NCBI RefSeq assembly: GCF_010550245.1
Contig: NZ_JAAGLU010000004.1
Location: forward strand, 248,001 to 312,000
Reading direction: 5' to 3'
Source of the DNA: Streptomyces sp. SID12501
GTDB lineage: Bacteria > Actinomycetota > Actinomycetes > Streptomycetales > Streptomycetaceae
Length of the DNA: 64,000 nucleotides
This document shows positions 24,667 to 35,127 of the stretch, in pieces. The notes beneath the pieces were generated by a model. The model saw only the letters and a program-made list of their open reading frames with translations, ran no database searches and was not told the DNA's origin. Position 1 is the stretch's first letter. Every line of letters begins with the position of its first letter. A program made the translations under genes and the position numbers.

Positions 24667-26109
24667 ATGCCGCCCCATCTCTCCGCGGACCGTCCAGCCG
24701 CCCAGCCGCCCTCGCGCGGCTCGGTCGACGCGCTCATAACGCAGACCCGACAGCTCAAAGGTGACGTGGACGCCGTACGACGGGACACACCTGCTGACGG
24801 ATCGGACCCGCAGGGACGCTGGCAGCGCGCTCTGTACGACCTGGCACTGCATCAGCTCAGTGACCTCGACGAACACCTGGCCCAGTTGCGGGACGGCCCG
24901 CAGCGCCTTCCCGAGACTCCCGACGCCTCCGAGGCGGTCCCTGTCGTCCGTGCCGCGCCGACCGCTCCCCGGCGCGACTCGCTCCTCAGCCGGGTCGGCA
25001 GCGCGGAGTGGAATCTCCTCACCGACGAGGCCAGTTGGTCCGGTGAGCTGTTCCAGATCCTCGGCCGGGACCCTGCCGCGGACCCGCTCACTCTCGACGA
25101 ACTGCCCTCCCTGGTCCTCGACGACGACCGGCCGAGGCTCACCGCGATGGTCACGGACTGTCTCATCGACGCCAAGCCCATCGACGGTGAGTTCCGCATC
25201 CTGCGGCCCGACGGCGGCGTACGGACCGTGCACATGATGGGCGAGCCCGTGCTCGACGCCGACGGCAGCACCGCCTCGATGTGGGCCGTGCTGCGGGACG
25301 TCAGCGAACTGCGGCGCAGCCAGCGGACGGTGAGCGAGACCCGTGACTCGTTGCAGCGCCACCGGCACCACGCGCAGTCCGAGCACCGGCTCGCGGTCGA
25401 GCTGCAGGAGGCCGTGCTGCCGCCGTGGCGCGGCTCCCTGCGGCTCCCGCACCAGGGACCGCAGGCTCTCGATCTGGCCGCGCACTACCTCCCCTCCTCG
25501 ACGAGCGCGCTGATCGGCGGCGACTGGTACGACGCGCTCGAACTGTCCGACGGCGACACGCTGCTGAGTGTCGGCGACCTCACCGGCCACGGGGTGACCG
25601 TGACCTCGGGCATGGCGATGCTGCTGGGCGCGCTGCGCGGGATGGCCGTCGCGGGCACCCAGCCGGGTCAACTCATGACCTGGCTCAACCAGTTACTCGA
25701 CGCGTCCGTCCAGCCGGCCCTGGGCAGCGCGGTCTGCTGCCGCTACCGGCCCGAGTCCCGCACCCTCACCTGGGCCCAGGCAGGCCACCCCGCCCCGCTG
25801 CTGTTCCGCGACGGGACGGGGCGCATGCTGAACCCACCGGACGGCGTCCTCCTCGGCGCGACCTCGGGCGCCGTCTACGGACAGGCCGAGGAGACCCTCG
25901 AACCCGGCGATGTGCTCCTCCTGCACACCGACGGACTGGTGCCCGGACGCCGGGAAGGCACCGCCGCCGCGCACCGCCTGCTCGAACTGGCCCCGCGCTT
26001 CGGCGAGGCGCGGACCGCGCAGGAGTGTGTACGGGCGGTGGTGGAGGAGTTCGGCGAGACCGAGCGTGAGGACGACGCCTGCGTACTGATCGCCAGGGTG
26101 GCCCCGTAG
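24667..26109 (+). CDS. PAS-domain PP2C (SpoIIE-type) serine phosphatase
   Basis: 480 residues from ATG 24667 with GGAG 6 nt upstream. Order: variable N-terminus (~1-100), a PAS domain (~105-220: WNLLTDEASWSGELFQILGRDP, FRILRPDGGVRTVHMMGEPV), a linker helix, then a PP2C/SpoIIE domain (ALIGGDWYDALELSDGDTLLSVGDLTGHG with metal-binding Asp residues; TWAQAGHPAPLLF; DVLLLHTDGLVP). Such proteins dephosphorylate anti-sigma-factor antagonists in streptomycete stress and development pathways. An in-frame TTA codon at 25693-25695 suggests dependence on the bldA tRNA. Confidence 0.92.
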   Translation: MPPHLSADRPAAQPPSRGSVDALITQTRQLKGDVDAVRRDTPADGSDPQGRWQRALYDLALHQLSDLDEHLAQLRDGPQRLPETPDASEAVPVVRAAPTAPRRDSLLSRVGSAEWNLLTDEASWSGELFQILGRDPAADPLTLDELPSLVLDDDRPRLTAMVTDCLIDAKPIDGEFRILRPDGGVRTVHMMGEPVLDADGSTASMWAVLRDVSELRRSQRTVSETRDSLQRHRHHAQSEHRLAVELQEAVLPPWRGSLRLPHQGPQALDLAAHYLPSSTSALIGGDWYDALELSDGDTLLSVGDLTGHGVTVTSGMAMLLGALRGMAVAGTQPGQLMTWLNQLLDASVQPALGSAVCCRYRPESRTLTWAQAGHPAPLLFRDGTGRMLNPPDGVLLGATSGAVYGQAEETLEPGDVLLLHTDGLVPGRREGTAAAHRLLELAPRFGEARTAQECVRAVVEEFGETEREDDACVLIARVAP

Positions 26110-26158
26110 CAGTCAGAGCGAAGGCTCCGTAGTAGTAGGCCGAGGCCCCGCAGGCGTC

Positions 26159-27652
26159 CTATACCCGCGTGTTGGTGGCGCTCCTTCGCACCTGCTTCGG
26201 CAGCGACAGTTTGATCTCCTCACGAAGTTCGTTGATCTTCGGATAGCTGGAGTACTCGGCGGTGAGCCGGTACATCTCGCGCAGCCGGTCCCAGGTGCGG
26301 TGGGAGGAGTTCGAGCCCATCGACACCAGGGCCAACCGCGCGTATCCGGCGGCCTGTTCGGGGTCGTCCGCGATGAAGCAGGCGGAGGCCATGGACAGGA
26401 AGTCGAAGATCTTCGACCGCTGGCGGCCGTCGACCCTCAGTTCCAGGGCCTTCTCGGCGTAGTACTGGGCCTGCACCGCCGCAGCCGGTTCGTGCTCGGC
26501 CAGGGTGCGGTAGGCCAGCGCCTGCATGCCGTACAGGTCCTCCGCCTTGAACATCTGCATCCAGCTGGGCGGCGGCACATCACCCTTGTCGGAGACGAAG
26601 AGGTCCTCCGCCTGCCCGAGGGTGCGGCGCATCGCCTGCCCGCGCCCCATGGACGCCTGCGCCCAGGCCTCGACGGTGTACAGCATGGCCTGGGTGCGGG
26701 GCAGAGTCTCCTCGCCCGAGCCGGAGTTGGCGAGCTTCATGAGGTCCAGCGCGTCGTCGGGCCGGCCCAGGTGCACCATCTGGCGAGCCGCCCGGGAGAG
26801 CGCCTCCCCGGCACGCGGCCGGTCGCCGGCCTCCCGGGCCGCGTGGGCGGCGATGACGAAGTACTTCTGGGCCGTGGGTTCCAGGCCGACGTCGTGCGAC
26901 ATCCAGCCGGCGAGGACGGCGAGGTTGGCGGCGACGCCCCACAGGCGCCGCTGAAGGGGGTCGGGATGTCGGTAGGCGAGCATGCCGCCCACCTCGTTGA
27001 GCTGACCCACCACTGCCTTGCGCTGGAGCCCGCCACCGCGGGCGGCGTCCCAGGCCCGGAACACCTCGACGGCGCGTTCCAGTTCCTCGATCTCCTGCCA
27101 CCCGATGGGCGCGGACTCGTACCGGTCGAAACCGGCGGGGTCGGCGTGCAGGGGATCGTCGAGGTCGGGTGCGTCGGCGGAGAGAGTCGGGTCGGTGTGC
27201 AGCCAGTCGTGCATGGCACTGCTGAGTGCGGAGCCTGCGGTGAGCGCGACGCCCGCACCCACCAAGCCGCGTCGGTTGAGCATGAGGTCCATTCCCGTGA
27301 ATTCGGTGAGGACCGCGGCAGTCCGTTCGGGCGCCCACGGCACGCCGTCGGGAGCTTCAGCACTCCCGGCGCCCGGCCGTTTCCCCACACGCCCGTGCCG
27401 GACCAGACCTAAGTCCTCTATGGTCACGACACGGCCGAGACGCTCGGTGAACAGTGCAGCCAGTACGCGTGGCACCGGATCTCGCGGGATCTCTCCCATG
27501 TCGATCCACCGCCGCACCCGCGAGGTGTCGGTCGCCAGCTGAGGGTGGCCCATGGCCGCCGCCTGCCGGTTGACCAGCCGCGCGAGTTCGCCCTTGGACC
27601 AGCCGGCCAGGCCGAACAGGTCCGTCAGACGAGTGTTGGGTTGTCCGCTCAC
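26159..27652 (-). CDS. nsdB: NsdA/NsdB-type helix-turn-helix/TPR-like developmental regulator
   Basis: A 497-residue cytosolic protein from GTG 27652. The N-terminal HTH region is WSKGELARLVNRQAAAMGHPQLATDTSRVRRWIDMGEIPRDP, followed by an ALFTERLGRVVTIEDLGL segment. The rest is helical TPR-like repeats (e.g. [32 protein letters not shown]). This architecture and sequence match the streptomycete NsdA/NsdB proteins, where NsdA negatively affects sporulation and antibiotic production. Assignment to NsdB is from memory of the family and is moderate. The promoter region has a palindrome and tandem 10-bp repeats. Confidence 0.8.
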   Translation of the reverse strand: MSGQPNTRLTDLFGLAGWSKGELARLVNRQAAAMGHPQLATDTSRVRRWIDMGEIPRDPVPRVLAALFTERLGRVVTIEDLGLVRHGRVGKRPGAGSAEAPDGVPWAPERTAAVLTEFTGMDLMLNRRGLVGAGVALTAGSALSSAMHDWLHTDPTLSADAPDLDDPLHADPAGFDRYESAPIGWQEIEELERAVEVFRAWDAARGGGLQRKAVVGQLNEVGGMLAYRHPDPLQRRLWGVAANLAVLAGWMSHDVGLEPTAQKYFVIAAHAAREAGDRPRAGEALSRAARQMVHLGRPDDALDLMKLANSGSGEETLPRTQAMLYTVEAWAQASMGRGQAMRRTLGQAEDLFVSDKGDVPPPSWMQMFKAEDLYGMQALAYRTLAEHEPAAAVQAQYYAEKALELRVDGRQRSKIFDFLSMASACFIADDPEQAAGYARLALVSMGSNSSHRTWDRLREMYRLTAEYSSYPKINELREEIKLSLPKQVRRSATNTRV

Positions 27653-27679
27653 GTCAAGCCCCCAGGTTCTCGGCTGAGT

Positions 27680-27698
27680 TGACAGTAACCGTCTGTCA
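27680..27698. promoter_or_regulatory. inverted repeat upstream of nsdB-like gene
   Basis: TGACAG and CTGTCA flank a 7-bp spacer, 27 bp upstream of the GTG. On the plus strand it begins with a TTGACA-like -35. It is a candidate operator or promoter element. Confidence 0.4.
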
Positions 27699-27713
27699 GT
27701 TGCTGAGCGACTA

Positions 27714-27740
27714 TTCGCCAGGGTTCGCCAGGGTTCGCCA
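27714..27740 (+). repeat. three tandem copies of TTCGCCAGGG
   Basis: A 10-bp unit is present twice in full and a third time as 7 bp, in the gap between the divergent nsdB-like and phosphotransferase genes. It may be replication slippage or a clustered binding site. Confidence 0.6.
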
Positions 27741-27885
27741 GATGGTGTGCCACTGGTCGACGGGTGTCAGGTAGGAACGCGCCACCCCGACCCGGTCACC
27801 GAGGAACACTCCCCAGGGTGCACCTGGGAGGCCGGGCCGGGTAGCGCACGACCGCCGTCGGCACACGAAGGGATCTGTTTCTCCC

Positions 27886-29022
27886 ATGTACGCAGCATCG
27901 TCCTCCGTGTCCGCCCCTCCACGGCTCCTGCACCCCCGCCCGGGCGGCAGCGGCCCCTATCTCGACCCCGCACGTCCGGGGGCTCCCGTACTCGGTGCCG
28001 GTGCCGGCCGGGCACGACGGCTGCCGGGGATCGGCACCCCGCCGCTCAGCGGCAGACTCGACCTGTCCGGACCCCAGGGCGCCCAACTGCGCACGGCCAT
28101 CGCCTCGGTGCACCGGATCTGCCCGGAGTTCACCCCGGTACAGGTACTGCGCCGCAGCGGACGCTCCGTGCTCCTGGTCGGGACGACAGGACGCAGCACG
28201 GCCGTCGCGAAGTGTTTACTGGACCACTCCCCCGCGTGGGCCGAGCGTATCCGGCACGAGATAGCCGCATACCGCTCGTTCGTGCGGCACCGCCCGCCGG
28301 TGCGGGTGCCCCGGCTGATCGCGGCGGACCCGGACAACTGCACCCTGGTCATCGAGCGGATGCCGGGCCGGGTCGCGGCCCTGCAGAGGCATCCGGCCGA
28401 GGCGCCCCCGCGCGCGGACATCAGGGCGGCGCTCAGCGCGATCTGCCGGCTCAACGCCTGGCGTCCACCGGCCGGCACGTTCGACGCCCCGCTGGACTAC
28501 GCGGCACGTATCTCCCGGTTCCACGAGCTGGGGCTGCTCACCGACCGGGACATGGGCGACCTCCAGAAGCTGGTGCACGGCATCGCGCACTCGGCGGGCC
28601 GCCAGGGAATGGGCCAGTTCTGCCACGGCGACGCACTCCTGTCCAACATCCTCCTCTCACCGGCCGGTCCAGTGCTGGTGGACTGGGAGCACGCGGGCTG
28701 GTATCTGCCTGGGTACGACCTGGCGACGCTGTGGGCGGTCCTCGGTGACGCGCCGGTGGCCCGGCGGCAGATCAGCCAGCTCGCGCAGGCGGCGGGACCG
28801 ACGGCACGGGACGCCTTCCTGGTGAACCTGATGCTGGTACTGACGCGCGAGATCCGTACGTACGAACTGGCCGTGCAGCGTTCGATGCACGAGGCGGCAC
28901 CCGGACCGGCCCAGCCGGGTACCGCGCCGTCCGGTGAGGAACAGCGGCTGCTGTTGAGGCGGCTGCACGACGACTGCCAGCTGGCCCGCCGGGCCGTGCG
29001 CGCGGCGGTCGGCACTCGCTGA
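27886..29022 (+). CDS. phosphotransferase (aminoglycoside/choline-kinase-like) family protein
   Basis: A 378-residue kinase-fold protein. Recognisable parts are a possible ATP-binding lysine in [10 protein letters not shown], the catalytic motif [15 protein letters not shown] and the metal-binding [22 protein letters not shown]. The first ~70 residues are proline-rich and poorly conserved. The substrate is unknown. An in-frame TTA codon (28216-28218, in KCLLD) makes translation probably dependent on the bldA leucyl-tRNA. A perfect hairpin follows the stop, so it is monocistronic. Confidence 0.85.
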   Translation: MYAASSSVSAPPRLLHPRPGGSGPYLDPARPGAPVLGAGAGRARRLPGIGTPPLSGRLDLSGPQGAQLRTAIASVHRICPEFTPVQVLRRSGRSVLLVGTTGRSTAVAKCLLDHSPAWAERIRHEIAAYRSFVRHRPPVRVPRLIAADPDNCTLVIERMPGRVAALQRHPAEAPPRADIRAALSAICRLNAWRPPAGTFDAPLDYAARISRFHELGLLTDRDMGDLQKLVHGIAHSAGRQGMGQFCHGDALLSNILLSPAGPVLVDWEHAGWYLPGYDLATLWAVLGDAPVARRQISQLAQAAGPTARDAFLVNLMLVLTREIRTYELAVQRSMHEAAPGPAQPGTAPSGEEQRLLLRRLHDDCQLARRAVRAAVGTR

Positions 29023-29033
29023 CGGGGAACGTG

Positions 29034-29071
29034 GGCCCGCGATGCGCCTGGACAGCGGCGCATCGCGGGCC
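29034..29071 (+). terminator. hairpin terminator after phosphotransferase gene
   Basis: A perfect 14-bp stem (29034-29047 with 29058-29071) and a 10-nt loop start 12 bp after the stop codon. Confidence 0.8.
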
Positions 29072-29235
29072 TTCGCCACGTCCGGAAAAGGGTCGCCACG
29101 ACACGTCCCGCATCCCTGGTGACGTGGGAAATCTCCGGTCTCTGGGCATGATTGACGGATCGTCGGGCAGCCGACCCACCGATGTGTGTTCCGGCCCCGC
29201 ACGCCCCCCACGCCCGTCCGACTCTGGAGGCCGCC

Positions 29236-31218
29236 TTGCGAGGACCTGCCACCGACCCCACCCGCTCCGCCGATCCCGGACACAGACGCCTGCGCAGGGC
29301 CACCGGTGCGCTCGCCTCGGCGGCCCTGCTGCTGCCGTTGCTCGGCGCGGCCCCCGCCGACAGCGGCGCCTCGGCCACCCGGCTGCAGCGCGCCTTCGCC
29401 GCAGCGGCGGACGAGTACCACGTGCCGCAGAGCCTTCTGCTCGCCGTCTCCTACCTCCAGTCCCGCTGGGACACACATGCCGGGGCGCCCAGCGTCACCG
29501 GCGGCTACGGCCCGATGCACCTCACGGACGCCCGTACCGCCCTCGCCGACGCCCCGCACCACAGCGAGGGCGCGGAGGACGCGCGCGGCGACAGTTCGCG
29601 TCCGGCCCTGCACCCCACCGCCGAGGTACCGACCCAGGCCGAACTCCCGTCCCGTCTGCGGACGTTGACAAAGGCGGCCGAGCTGACCGGCCTGCCCGCT
29701 CAGCGGCTCCGCACCGACCCCGCCGCCAACGTGGCAGGCGGCGCCGCACTGTTGGCCGCCGCCCAGCGGGACCTGGCCGAGCCGCCGAGCGCCGACCCGG
29801 CGGACTGGTACGGGGCGGTCGCCCGCTTCTCGGGCGCCGACGACACCGCGACGGCGGCGGCGTACGCCGCTGACGTGTACGACGTACTGCGCACCGGCGA
29901 GGAGCGCACGACCGACGAGGGACAGCGGGTCGCCCTCTCCGCGCGCCCCGAACTGGCCCCCGACACTGCTCAGTTGAAGCGGACCGGACTGCGGAAGGGG
30001 TCCGCGGCGGGCACCGAGTGCCCGGTGACGGTGTCCTGCGAGTGGATTCCGGCGCCGTACGAGGAGTTCGGCGAGGGCCACTACGGCAACCACGACCTGG
30101 GCAACCGGCCGGCCGCCCAGAGCATCCGGTACATCGTCGTCCATGACACCGAGGGCGCCTGGGAAGGCGTACTGAACATGGTCCAGGACCCGACGTACGT
30201 GTCCTGGAACTACACGCTGCGCTCCACGGACGGGCACATCGCGCAGCACGTGAAGGCGAAGGACGTGGCCTGGCACGCGGGCAACTGGTACGTCAACGCC
30301 AAGTCGGTCGGGCTGGAGCACGAGGGGTTCCTCGCGAACCCGGACGCCTGGTACACGGAGGCGATGTATCGGACGTCCGCCCGGCTGGTGAAGTACCTGG
30401 CGGCCAAGTACGGCATCCCGCTGGACCGGCAGCACATCCTCGGCCACGACACCGTGCCCGGTCCGACCAGCTCCTCGGTTTCCGGCATGCACACCGACCC
30501 GGGCCCGTACTGGGACTGGCGGCACTACTTCACGCTGCTGGGCCGCCCCTTCGAGCGCACGGGGCACGTACGGGGCGACAGCTCGGTGGTGACGATCCGG
30601 CCGGACTACGCGTCGAACCGGCCGACGTACACGGGCTGTGTCACGGCAGGCCAGGCGTGCGCGGCGCACGGGTCGAGCGAGGTGCGGCTGTACTCTCAGC
30701 CGGACATCGCGTCGGCGCTGGTCAAGGACATCGGGACGCATCCCTCGGGCGACGGCACCTCGTCGATCGGCGTCAACGACGTCGGGTCGCGGGTGTCCAC
30801 CGGCCAGCAGTACGCCGTAGCCGAGCGCAGGGGCGACTGGACGGCGATCTGGTACCTGGGCCAGAAGGCCTGGTTCCAGAATCCGGCCACGAACCCGACG
30901 GCGGTGAGTACCGTCGGCGCGGTCGTGACACCGAAGGACGGTCTGACGGAGATCCCGGTGTACGGGAGGGCGTACCCGGAGGCCTCCGCCTATCCGGCGG
31001 ACGTGCCCGCCCAGGCGGTCTCGCCGCTGCCGTACAAGCTGCCCGCGGGCCAGAAGTACGTGGCCGGGGAGAAGGTGCCGGGCGAGTACTACTACGCGGT
31101 CGAATTCGACACGGCCTCGCACCAGGTCGTGGTCGGCAAGGATCAGTACTACGAGATCCAGTTCGGCCACCGGGTGGCCTTCGTCCGGGCGGCGGACGTA
31201 CGGCTCACGCTGTCCTGA
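29236..31218 (+). CDS. secreted N-acetylmuramoyl-L-alanine amidase (amidase_2/PGRP)
   Basis: 660 residues from TTG 29236 with GGAGG 5 nt upstream. A signal peptide follows ([21 protein letters not shown] ... ADS). Next is a lysozyme-like or cell-wall-associated N-terminal domain ([22 protein letters not shown]), then an amidase_2 domain: [45 protein letters not shown] and [12 protein letters not shown] ... [11 protein letters not shown], carrying the zinc histidines. The C-terminal ~200 residues look like SH3-type or binding repeats. It cleaves peptidoglycan stem peptides outside the cell. A 24-bp palindrome terminates it. Confidence 0.9.
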   Translation: MRGPATDPTRSADPGHRRLRRATGALASAALLLPLLGAAPADSGASATRLQRAFAAAADEYHVPQSLLLAVSYLQSRWDTHAGAPSVTGGYGPMHLTDARTALADAPHHSEGAEDARGDSSRPALHPTAEVPTQAELPSRLRTLTKAAELTGLPAQRLRTDPAANVAGGAALLAAAQRDLAEPPSADPADWYGAVARFSGADDTATAAAYAADVYDVLRTGEERTTDEGQRVALSARPELAPDTAQLKRTGLRKGSAAGTECPVTVSCEWIPAPYEEFGEGHYGNHDLGNRPAAQSIRYIVVHDTEGAWEGVLNMVQDPTYVSWNYTLRSTDGHIAQHVKAKDVAWHAGNWYVNAKSVGLEHEGFLANPDAWYTEAMYRTSARLVKYLAAKYGIPLDRQHILGHDTVPGPTSSSVSGMHTDPGPYWDWRHYFTLLGRPFERTGHVRGDSSVVTIRPDYASNRPTYTGCVTAGQACAAHGSSEVRLYSQPDIASALVKDIGTHPSGDGTSSIGVNDVGSRVSTGQQYAVAERRGDWTAIWYLGQKAWFQNPATNPTAVSTVGAVVTPKDGLTEIPVYGRAYPEASAYPADVPAQAVSPLPYKLPAGQKYVAGEKVPGEYYYAVEFDTASHQVVVGKDQYYEIQFGHRVAFVRAADVRLTLS

Positions 31219-31231
31219 GCCACCGGCGACA

Positions 31232-31279
31232 GAGGTGGGGGCCGGTTTCCGCCGCGCGGCGGAAACCGGCCCCCACCTC
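31232..31279. terminator. 48-bp perfect palindrome, bidirectional terminator
   Basis: A 24-bp arm (31232-31255) is followed immediately by its exact inverse complement (31256-31279). It lies between the convergent amidase and hypothetical genes, close to both stop codons. Confidence 0.88.
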
Positions 31280-31292
31280 CGCGGGCGTCACT

Positions 31293-31790
31293 TCAGGCCG
31301 TCTGGAAAAGCTCCGCGGGCAGCGGCTTCAGCAGCGCGTACAGATCGTCGGTGATCGGACGGTCCCATGCGGCGATGGTCACCAGGACGTTGTCGCTGCG
31401 GTCGAACTGCACGCAGGCGATCCGGCTCTCGGAGAGCTTGAGGCGGCGCACGATCAGGAGGTTGTCTCCCTGCATCACCGGCATGTCCTCGGTGCCGACG
31501 ACGGTGACCTCCTCCTCGTTCTCCAGGGCCACCAGCAGCTGGGCCACCTCGAACGGGACCTCGTCCTCGGCGACGTCACGGGCCGGGGAGCCCTCGGGCA
31601 GGTTGCCGATGACCATCGCGGGGCCTCGGCCGCCGAACAGGTCGTAGCGCAGGAACACGCCCTGGCAGCTGCCATCGGGGGCGGGAAGCAGGCCCGCGCC
31701 GAGATTGCCGGGCCAGTCGCCCGGATCCATGGCGAGAACATCGAAGTCGGGGCCGGCGGGAGTGGCGCTGCGGCGGCGGAGGAACGACAT
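31293..31790 (-). CDS. conserved hypothetical actinobacterial protein
   Basis: 165 residues from ATG 31788-31790 (MSFLRRRSATPAGPDFDVLAMDPGDWPGN). No enzyme motif, membrane segment or signal is visible. The acidic middle (VALENEEEVTVVGTEDMPVMQGDN) and the regular hydrophobic pattern suggest a compact alpha/beta fold. It reads like a conserved streptomycete hypothetical, but I cannot name the family. It converges with the amidase across a shared palindromic terminator. Confidence 0.75.
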   Translation of the reverse strand: MSFLRRRSATPAGPDFDVLAMDPGDWPGNLGAGLLPAPDGSCQGVFLRYDLFGGRGPAMVIGNLPEGSPARDVAEDEVPFEVAQLLVALENEEEVTVVGTEDMPVMQGDNLLIVRRLKLSESRIACVQFDRSDNVLVTIAAWDRPITDDLYALLKPLPAELFQTA

Positions 31791-31855
31791 ACAGCCATGG
31801 TACGGGCTCGGCCGGACCTCTTGTCCCGCGGGCGCCGCACAAGCATTCGGTACCG

Positions 31856-32467
31856 CTAGCTCGCCTGCTTGTGCCGCTCGTGGTGGCGGGCGACGCGGGC
31901 CCGGTTCCCGCAGGCGGGTCTGCACCACTCCTGGCGCGGATGTTCCTTGAGGAAGTAGCGCACACAGCGCGGCGCGTGGCAGGCCCGCAGCCGTTCCCGG
32001 TCCGCACCGGCGAGAAAGGCGACAGCGGCCCGCGCGAGCACGGCCACGACCTCCCCCTCACCTCGTACGCCCTGGTGACGTACGACAGGTTCGGCGTCGT
32101 CGGCCCAGTCGAGCACGGGGACGGTGGGCGTGCGGGCTGCAGCCTCGTTGAGCCGGCGCAGCGCCTCGGCCAGGGGCAGCAGCCGTGCCGCGTCCGCCGG
32201 GCTCGGTTCCCCGGGCCGCACCGCGCGGGCGAAGAGGGTCCGCACGGCGGCGCGCAGTTCTCGTACGGCGGTCAGCGCGGCCTCGTCGGCGACGAAGCCG
32301 TCCGTGCCGGGCATGATGTCGCGGTGGGCGCGTACCCAGGTGGTGAGGCCGGCGGTGTCGGTGAGGTCGTCGGCGATGCCGCCGTCGCCGTCGTGGCGGA
32401 CGGTGAGGGCGAGGTCGAGGGCGAGCCGCGCGTCGCTCGTGTTGTCACTGGTGATCAGGTCCCGCAT
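31856..32467 (-). CDS. CGNR zinc-finger protein (ABATE domain)
   Basis: About 203 residues from ATG 32465-32467 (MRDLITSDNTSDARL); an upstream in-frame ATG at 32497 is possible. The N-terminal ABATE-like region has LALDLALTVRHDGD. The C-terminal zinc-finger motif reads CHAPRCVRYFLKEHPRQEWCRPACGNRARVARHHERHK, with the CGNR tetrad. The family is thought to be stress-linked transcriptional regulators. The chosen start lies just after a GCTAAT inverted repeat, consistent with a very short 5' leader and autoregulation. Confidence 0.88.
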   Translation of the reverse strand: MRDLITSDNTSDARLALDLALTVRHDGDGGIADDLTDTAGLTTWVRAHRDIMPGTDGFVADEAALTAVRELRAAVRTLFARAVRPGEPSPADAARLLPLAEALRRLNEAAARTPTVPVLDWADDAEPVVRHQGVRGEGEVVAVLARAAVAFLAGADRERLRACHAPRCVRYFLKEHPRQEWCRPACGNRARVARHHERHKQAS

Positions 32468-32475
32468 GAAGCTAA

Positions 32476-32502
32476 TGCTAATCCCCGAGGCATCCATTAG
32501 CA
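32476..32502. promoter_or_regulatory. TGCTAAT-N13-ATTAGCA inverted repeat upstream of CGNR gene
   Basis: Perfect 7-bp arms; the left arm is doubled (GCTAATGCTAAT, 32471-32482). It lies 9 bp from the CGNR start codon. It is a candidate operator or promoter. Confidence 0.5.
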
Positions 32503-32586
32503 CCGCAGGGGCGGCCCTGGCGTTCGCCGGGCAGCCCCTGTCGCGGCTCACCTCAAGGTCACGCGATCTCAGGTCGGAACGCGGTC

Positions 32587-32829
32587 TCAGGTCAGGTCGA
32601 ACTCCCCTCCCCGTGCCCCCGACACGAACGCGCCCCATTCCGCGGGCGTGAAAATCAGGGAAGGGCTGTGCGGGCGGCCACTGTTACGCATCGCGATGAA
32701 CCCCTCGACAAAAGCGATCTGGACATCCCCGCGCCCACTGCTGCTGGACTGCCAGTCGGCATTGCTGAGGTCCAGCTCCGGCTTGTCCCAGCCCGCGAGC
32801 GGGTGCTCCTGGATCGTGCTCTCGGCCAC
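32587..32829 (-). CDS. DUF397 domain protein
   Basis: 80 residues from GTG 32827-32829, which has GGGAGGAG 7 nt upstream; an in-frame ATG at 32874 has no good ribosome site. Family landmarks are ADWQSSSSGRGDVQIAFVEGFIAMRNS and LIFTPAEWGAFVSGARGGEFD. DUF397 genes usually sit beside an XRE-type regulator (Scr1/BldB-type pairs), sometimes acting as a toxin-antitoxin-like module. No XRE gene is adjacent, so this is an orphan. It follows the thiolase operon on the same strand. Confidence 0.9.
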   Translation of the reverse strand: MAESTIQEHPLAGWDKPELDLSNADWQSSSSGRGDVQIAFVEGFIAMRNSGRPHSPSLIFTPAEWGAFVSGARGGEFDLT

Positions 32830-32912
32830 GTCCGTGCTCCTCCCGGTTACGTCGTCCGCCGTCAGCCTAGCCATCGGTTCCTGCCGCCGACAGGCCACGT
32901 GAGGGGGACGCT

Positions 32913-34068
<1,156 letters not shown>

Positions 34069-34079
<11 letters not shown>

Positions 34080-35127
34080 GACGGGGCTCCCCTTCGAGTA
34101 CGGCGACCAGGTTCTGCTGGAGACAGGGCCCGGAGGTGGCGTGGGCGAGGGCCCGGTCGGACTCGCCCCGGTGGATACGAGCGGCGGCCTCGCCGATGCG
34201 GATGAGGCCGGCGGCCATGATCGGGTTGGCGGCGAGGGCACCGCCGGACGGGTTCACCCGGACGTCGTCACCCAGCCGGAGTGCCTTCCTGAGGACCACC
34301 TCCTGGGAGGTGAACGGCGCGTGCAACTCGGCTGTGTCGACTGGCCGTTCGAAGGCGCCGGCCTTCTCGGCGGCGAGCCGCGTCGACGGCGAGTCGGTCA
34401 GCTCGCGGACGCCGAGCGAGTGTGCCTCGATGCGGTGGTCGATGCCGCGGATCCAGGCGGGCCGCTCGCACAGTTCCCGGGCGCGGTCACCGGCCGCGAG
34501 GATCACGGCGGCGGCCCCGTCGCCGATCGGCGGACAGTCTCCGGTACGCAGCGGATGCACGACGTACTCCCCGTGCGGTACCGAACCCCGCAGCTGGGCA
34601 TGGGAGTTGCCCCGGGCGTCCGCCCGGCTCCGGGCGGCGACGGCCGCGAGCGCGGGCTCGTCGGTGTCGCCCGCGTCGATGAGCGCCTGCGCCTGGAGCG
34701 CGGCGAGCGCCACGGAGTCCGGCCACAGGGGAGCCACGTAGTACGGGTCGAGCTGCCGGGTCAGCACGTCACGCACCGAGCCGGGCGAGGACTTGCCGTA
34801 CGCGTACACGAGTGCCGTGTCGGCGTCGCCCGTGAGCAGTTTGGTCCACGCCTCGTACAGCGCCCACGCACCGTCCATCTCCACGTGCGACTCGGAGATC
34901 GGCGGCCAGGCGCCCACGCCGTCGAGGGCCAGGGTGAAGGAGAAGGCACGGCCGGCGAGGTAGTCGGAGGAGCCGGAGCAGGTGAAGCCGATGTCGCTGG
35001 TCTTCAGCCCGGTCGTGTCGAGTACCTGGTGCAGCACCGGCATGAGCATCTCGACTTCGGAGACCTCGTCGCTGGTGCGCCGGTGATCGGTCTGGGCGAA
35101 GGCGACGACAGCGATATCGCGTGTCAC
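34069..35127 (-). CDS. thiolase-like protein, partner of adjacent thiolase
   Basis: A 352-residue thiolase-fold protein. The N-terminus reads RDIAVVAFAQTDHRRTSDEVSEVEMLMPVL. GFTCSGSSDYLAGRAFSF and SHVEMDGAWALYEAW mark the Ltp/SCP2-like group. The C-terminal loop is HATSGPCLQQNL instead of the usual GHPxGxxG. Canonical thiolysis residues are incomplete. Overlap by 4 bp with the DUF35 stop (ATGA) and by 11 bp with the next thiolase implies a stable complex of two thiolase-like subunits plus DUF35. Confidence 0.85.

Noticed and set aside
26300..27412. Long plus-strand frame opposite the nsdB-like gene
   Set aside because: Arg/Gly/His-rich shadow without motifs; the minus-strand protein is recognised.
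28657..31170. 837-codon minus-strand frame opposite the amidase
   Set aside because: Low-complexity shadow. The amidase on the plus strand has a signal peptide, zinc motifs and its own terminator.
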